Shown here: piece by piece, positions 59,719-64,000 of the stretch
Numbering within the stretch: the stretch's first letter is position 1
How the letters are laid out: each line of letters begins with the position of its first letter
Source: Anaeramoeba flamelloides
Taxonomy: Eukaryota > Metamonada > Anaeramoebidae
Direction of reading: 5' to 3'
NCBI GenBank assembly: GCA_027625915.1
Contig: JANTQA010000042.1
Span: forward strand, 5,001 to 69,000
Length of the DNA stretch: 64,000 bases
Program-made: the position numbers and the translations under genes
Notes under the pieces: generated by a model
Told to the model about the DNA's origin: nothing
What the model saw: the letters and a program-made list of their open reading frames with translations, nothing else
Database searches by the model: none

Positions 59719-60635
59719 TTAAGGGACTAGTCTCTATTAATTTTTTTTTTGAACAATAACTAATAAGGAATCCCGATCTTGAAATATGCTTAAAATTGAA
59801 AATAGATAGGTTTTTTCAATGTGAGAACTTTTTGTTCTTGTTTTTTTAAAATTTTACAATTCTGTCAAAAAAAGTGTATTTTAAAAATTTTTTTTAAACA
59901 AATATCTTTAAGGACTATTCGAATTTTATGCTCTACGAGGGTTGGAATACCATACAGTATCTGGAAAATTGGTTAAAACTGGTGAATATTTTCTTATTCA
60001 CCTCTGTTCATCCAACTTGACTCTATAAAGAACTTAATTTGTTTTATCAATAATTACTTTTTAAAAAAATAGTTCTTATTATTTTCTTTTATTTTTTTTT
60101 GACTCTGACAAAAACTTTTGGAATGGTAATTTGGGAACACTTAAAAAAACTTCAAATTCAACAAAAAAGAAAGAGTATAAACTCAAAAAGTAGATTCATT
60201 AAAAAAAAATTGAAAGGTACAAGAAAAGAAAGAAAATCTTTTATTTTGAGTAAAGCATATATTGCATATTTTTTTCGAATCAAACTATTTTTTCATGCAA
60301 ATCCAAAAAAACCTTTTCAGGTTTATTTTTCAAATTATTTTTTGTAGGTCTTCCACAAACACAACAAGGTTTTGCTTTCTTGTTCATATTTTTTGTTATT
60401 TTTTGTATTTTTGCGAAAAGTTGAAAAAAAGTAACTTTCAAAAAAGTGAAAAAAAGGAAAAATTTTTTTATTTCTATAAAAATAATAACTAAAATTAATG
60501 AATGTAATTTATCGAGATTTCATTACTATACTAAGAAGTTTTTCACTTTGATTTCAAATCTAAGTAATTGGCAAAAAAAAATCTAAATCTCTATTAAATT
60601 TACCTAAAAAAATTTAATAGAGACTAGTCCCTTAA
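59719..60635. mobile_element. TTAA-flanked element, family A, long copy (917 bp)
   Basis: TTAA lies at both ends (59719-59722 and 60632-60635) and the inverted ends are near-perfect, starting GGGACTAGTCTCTATTAA. About 110 bp at the left and 95 bp at the right match, in inverse order, the two halves of the MITE at 52776-52953. The middle 700 bp is absent from that MITE. The middle includes exon-like stretches at 59913-59981 and about 60097-60222 (TFGMVIWEHLKKLQIQQKRK), flanked by splice-like sites. Confidence 0.8.
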
Positions 60636-61025
60636 GCTCAACAATTCTAAAATTCAGAACATTTACTAATTGCTTAAATAGATATTACTATGTATTAAAT
60701 AAAAACTCAAATAAATTTTGTCTTTTATGTTTAAAATATGAACATAAAGAGATAATAGAAAATATTGATCACTTTTTATGGGTGTGCCCTTCCGACAACA
60801 AAAGCTAGATTGATATTTTTAAATAAATTAAAAGAATTAAATTTTAATGAAATAATTTTAAATTGTGATAGCTTAAAATTATTTTCATTAATTAATAATC
60901 GTGAAATCTATGATTTTACACTTAAATCCCCTTTCAGGAATTTAAGTAATAGGGCACTTAGATGTAATTTACACTTCTTCATCAATAAAAAAAAAAAAAA
61001 AAAATTATATTTTTTTTCAAGTTGA
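60636..61025 (+). mobile_element. LINE (non-LTR retrotransposon) 3' end
   Basis: Plus-strand peptide ILKFRTFTNCLNRYYYVLNK, followed by CLLCLKYEHKEIIENIDHFL and WVCPSDNKS, carries the Cys-x2-Cys...His...Cys zinc-binding tail found after the reverse transcriptase or RNase H of LINEs ('K.R...L', 'LC..C..E.E...H.L..CP'). A one-base shift then leads into a frame ending SPFRNLSNRALRCNLHFF and an A-rich tail at 60986-61005. Only the last 370 bp of the element are present. It starts directly at the right edge of the family A element. Confidence 0.75.
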
Positions 61026-64000
61026 ATTTAACAGCACTGATAAATTTCAAAAGATCAACAAAATTTTTTTGATTTCCTTTTCCATTTTTTCATTTTTATT
61101 GCCCTACTTTCAAAAAATTTCTTGGCAAAGAATATTTGAAAAATCAACTTTTTGATCATGTTTATTTGGTTATATACCAATAAAATTCTTTATTTCATGC
61201 ACAGCTAAAAAAATATAACAAGAGAAAACTAAAGCAAAAGTTTTTGATCTTTTATTTGAGTTGATCAGTATTGTTTGTGGGTTGGAAATTTCCTTTTCTT
61301 ACAATCTTAATTCAAAGAATTAAATCCCCAATTTAAATCTTATTCACTGTTTCTGTGATTTTTCTTGAAATGTTAAAAATAACAAAGCAATTTCAGTTTA
61401 TTTAATAAAATGAACAATTAAAAATGTTCTGGTGTATATTTATGTGAAAAAAAAAAAAAGCTAAAAAGGGGGGGAAGCCCACACTTTTAATAATTGTTAA
61501 CATTAAATAAATTTGTAAAAATGATTTTTTAGTGAGAAAATAAGATTATCCCGAGTTTGGCCGAATATCACGAATTTCTGATTTTATCACTAATAAAAAA
61601 AGTTTTCACGAATTTAACAATTATTTCTAAAAATATCTTTACCAACTCAAAAATTTTAGATATAATTTTATTCTGTTACAAAAAAATCTAAATAATTAAG
61701 CATCACTTACATTATTTGTATATATTTTTTAATGTTTATTGACTTATAAGTCATTTTTTTTTTTTTTAAGCATTAATTAAAACTAAAAATTTTATTATCA
61801 ATTTATTACAACTTTTTTTTTGATTTTCGTTAATTTGTTGGATTATCAAGAGTTTGTAATATTATCAAGTGTTTTTTAATATTTCAAATTATCAGCAAAA
61901 AAACACGAATTGATGATAATCTGCATTATTTTGAAAAGATAAATTAATCACTACTTTGTGTATTTGTTAGGAAAATTCTAATACTGATGATAATCCATAT
62001 TCACAGAAAATGAAAAGATATTTTAATTTTAGTCCATAATTGTAAAAAAATTACTATTGGTAAAATTGTATTTTTTAAAAAAACAAAATACCAATGAGAT
62101 CCATGAGTAATCAAAATTCAAAACAATAACAAAGAGTTCTATACTGTCTAAAAAGTATAAAATTAGAGTTCGAACCTTTAAAATTACCAAAATCGCAAAT
62201 ATTTTTGTTCGTTTGATGTTTTCAAAAACCTTTTTTTATTTTGCAAATTAAAACAAATTTTTCTCAAATCGAAAGAAAAAAACTAAAATTTTATGTTGTG
62301 TAGGGATTAGAACCATAAAAAAAATATTACCCAAGAACTTTCATTTTACTACCCGAATAACACACTGAACGTTTAATAAAAGAAAAAAAAAATTGATTAA
62401 AGTTATTTGATAAACATAAAAAAAAACGTCCTTTTCCCAGTGCTTTTTCGACTTCTTATTTATTTATCTACCCCTCTCTTTAATTTTAAAGTAGAAAAAA
62501 CCCGGATAAAAATAACACATGTATAAGATTTTTTCTTCCTTTTCATTTATTCGATTTCGATTACAGATTATTTTTAAAAAAATGTTTATTAAAAACGAAT
62601 TGCTGCCTAAACAAGCACAAATTCTAAACGTGAAAGATGATTCTATTTTAAAAGTTAACAATCTTAAATAATTTTTATTTTTCGTAAGTAATAAAATCTG
62701 CCTCTAAAAGATAAATATTTATCATTTTTATAGCGAGGTTTAATGAAATAGAATTTAATAAAAAAAAAAATAAATAAAAAATCTTGGTAGCCTTGGTGGA
62801 ATCGAGCCAGTTCTCTATGTTTCAAGATTTCATTTGAACAGAATTTAAAAATTTTTTGATTCTGTCTAGCTTTTTTAAAAAAGTGTGTGCTAAAAGTTTT
62901 TTAATTGGCACTTCAAACTACCCAATTCACCCGTTCAAAGTAAGCTATTTCCAAAAAAGCGGGCAAATAAATTTTAAAATATCTCTTTTAAAACCATAAC
63001 ACTCATTAAACTATTTAAATATCCAAACTTGTTAACAATCATTTATTGATTTTTAATAATAATTCAATTTGTTTGTTAGTATGGCCTCACGCAATGAAAA
63101 GATATTAAAATTTCCACTCTCTTGATTTTAGATAATATTTTTTATGTGTGAAAATTGGCTTTTATTATTTTTTTTCTTTTCGATGGACAAAATCGATTTC
63201 CTCAGTGAGATTTAGTCTCAACAAAATTTCCAATATAATTGAAAACTTATAGCAGTGTGATATTGAAAAAAAATTGTTTATAACCCCTTTGAAAATAAAT
63301 TCGAATTATCAAAATATTTCCATCAAAATAATCGTAAAACTTAATTTAAATTAAAAAAAACTCAAATCTGTACAGTACCTTTATATATATATATTTTTTT
63401 GTATATCTAGTTTAACTCGAAAACAGATTGCCAAAATCTCAGAAATTTTAAGAAATGATTTCAATATAAAATAGAAAACCAAAACCAACTCAAATTTTTT
63501 AATGAAATTTGAAAACAAAATGATTTGGAATTTCAATTTTTTTGTCAAAAGCATTTCTCATAATTTGCAAACATCTCTTTAATTGATTCAAATCCAAATT
63601 GTAACGACTTCATTTGTTTCTTGAGCAAAAATATAAAAAAAAAATAATTGGAAAAATGTTAATTCAAAATTTTCTGGTAAAATAATGTATATGTGTACGT
63701 ATATATTTATATGAACCTTTTTTTTTTTTGTTTTTTTTTTTATTTGTGTATCTAAAATTTTTTTTCTTTTTGTAGCTTATGGAGGGGGATTTGATTTAAT
63801 TAATTTTTTTTTTTTTTCAAGTATTTTAAAAATATTTAACGAAAAGACAAATTTGTTCAATAAAATGTTTATAAATATTATCTATTTATTAATTCAATTT
63901 CACAATTTTAATTTTATTTCCTTTGATTCTTTTGTAAACAAACAAATTGCATTCTATTTTAACATTAAAATCATCACAAATCTTTTAATAAAAAATAGTT
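61026..64000. other. AT-rich DNA to the end of the window
   Basis: No gene is firmly supported. The one stretch that stands out is a possible terminal exon at 62567-62671, listed separately. A family of A/T runs and a short (AT)n array near 63383-63394 are also present. A non-repetitive segment at 62785-62830 has a box-B-like word (GGCTCGATTCC on the minus strand) but no tRNA fold. Confidence 0.4.
62567..62671 (+). CDS. Candidate terminal exon, unrecognised
   Basis: After a convincing acceptor (tcgatttcgattacag) an open frame runs to TAA and includes KNELLPKQAQILNVKDDSIL. The composition is unlike the surrounding DNA. It might belong to the gene starting at 58780 or to another gene, and a 28-codon stand-alone frame starting at ATG 62582 is also possible. 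No family is recognised. Confidence 0.3.
   Translation: MIFKKMFIKNELLPKQAQILNVKDDSILKVNNLK

Noticed and set aside
62780-62830. A tRNA-like 3' half on the minus strand (GGCTCGATTCC then a T run)
   Set aside because: No matching 5' acceptor or D-arm was found within tRNA distance.
1-64000. CRISPR arrays, operons or bacterial defence genes
   Set aside because: The genes are eukaryotic and intron-bearing, and the repeats are dispersed inverted-repeat elements rather than regularly spaced direct repeats.

Overview
This is extremely AT-rich eukaryotic nuclear DNA with spliceosomal GT-AG introns and the standard genetic code (TAA and TAG stops seen; all frames open under standard code). Long A/T runs, Asn- and Lys/Glu-rich low-complexity inserts, a Rab GTPase, a proteasome subunit, a Mei2-like RNA-binding protein and a gamma-secretase-activating-protein (GSAP) homologue point to a free-living amoeboid or flagellate protist. 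The exact lineage cannot be read from the sequence; an Anaeramoebae-like or other AT-rich amoeba is a guess. Nothing looks bacterial.

Genes from left to right: RPN1/PSMD2, the 19S proteasome scaffold (+, 3 exons, 2930-9405); a Mei2-like double-RRM protein (-, at least 2 exons, 15074-20594); an unrecognised terminal exon (-, about 22438-22740); a type II AAA+ ATPase of the Cdc48/AFG2 (SPATA5-like) group with a degenerate first ATPase ring (-, 2 exons, 26338-31034); the last two exons of an unrecognised protein (-, 31279 to about 33328); a single-exon GSAP homologue of 1220 residues (+, 36243-39905); a single-exon TPR protein with a polylysine tail (+, 42051-43505); a Rab GTPase in five exons (+, 51200-55344); and the first exon of an unrecognised gene (+, 58780-59008). 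Reconstructed splice joins keep frame and restore family motifs, so most models are firm.

Between and inside these genes the DNA is packed with small DNA transposons. Two broad groups recur. One has TTAA at the element ends and termini resembling TTAA-RGGAYTA (families A, B and C here). The other is Tc1/mariner-like with TA at the ends (families D, E, F and G), including remnants with transposase-like peptides at about 1088-1240 and 17330-17640. There are also a tRNA-headed SINE-like repeat (two copies), a LINE 3' end with a CCHC-type zinc-knuckle tail, an unclassified protein-coding repeat (three copies), a perfect-armed foldback at 10919-11320 and a repeat built of many short hairpins (four sites).

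Each of the four resolved multi-exon genes has one giant intron of 2.5 to 4.1 kb, and each giant intron carries mobile-element copies, whereas the other introns are 120 to 290 bp. The genes look like unrelated housekeeping and trafficking functions rather than one operon-like system. The most unusual features are the TTAA element group, including a 917-bp copy enclosing exon-like sequence, the hairpin mosaic repeat, and the protist GSAP homologue.
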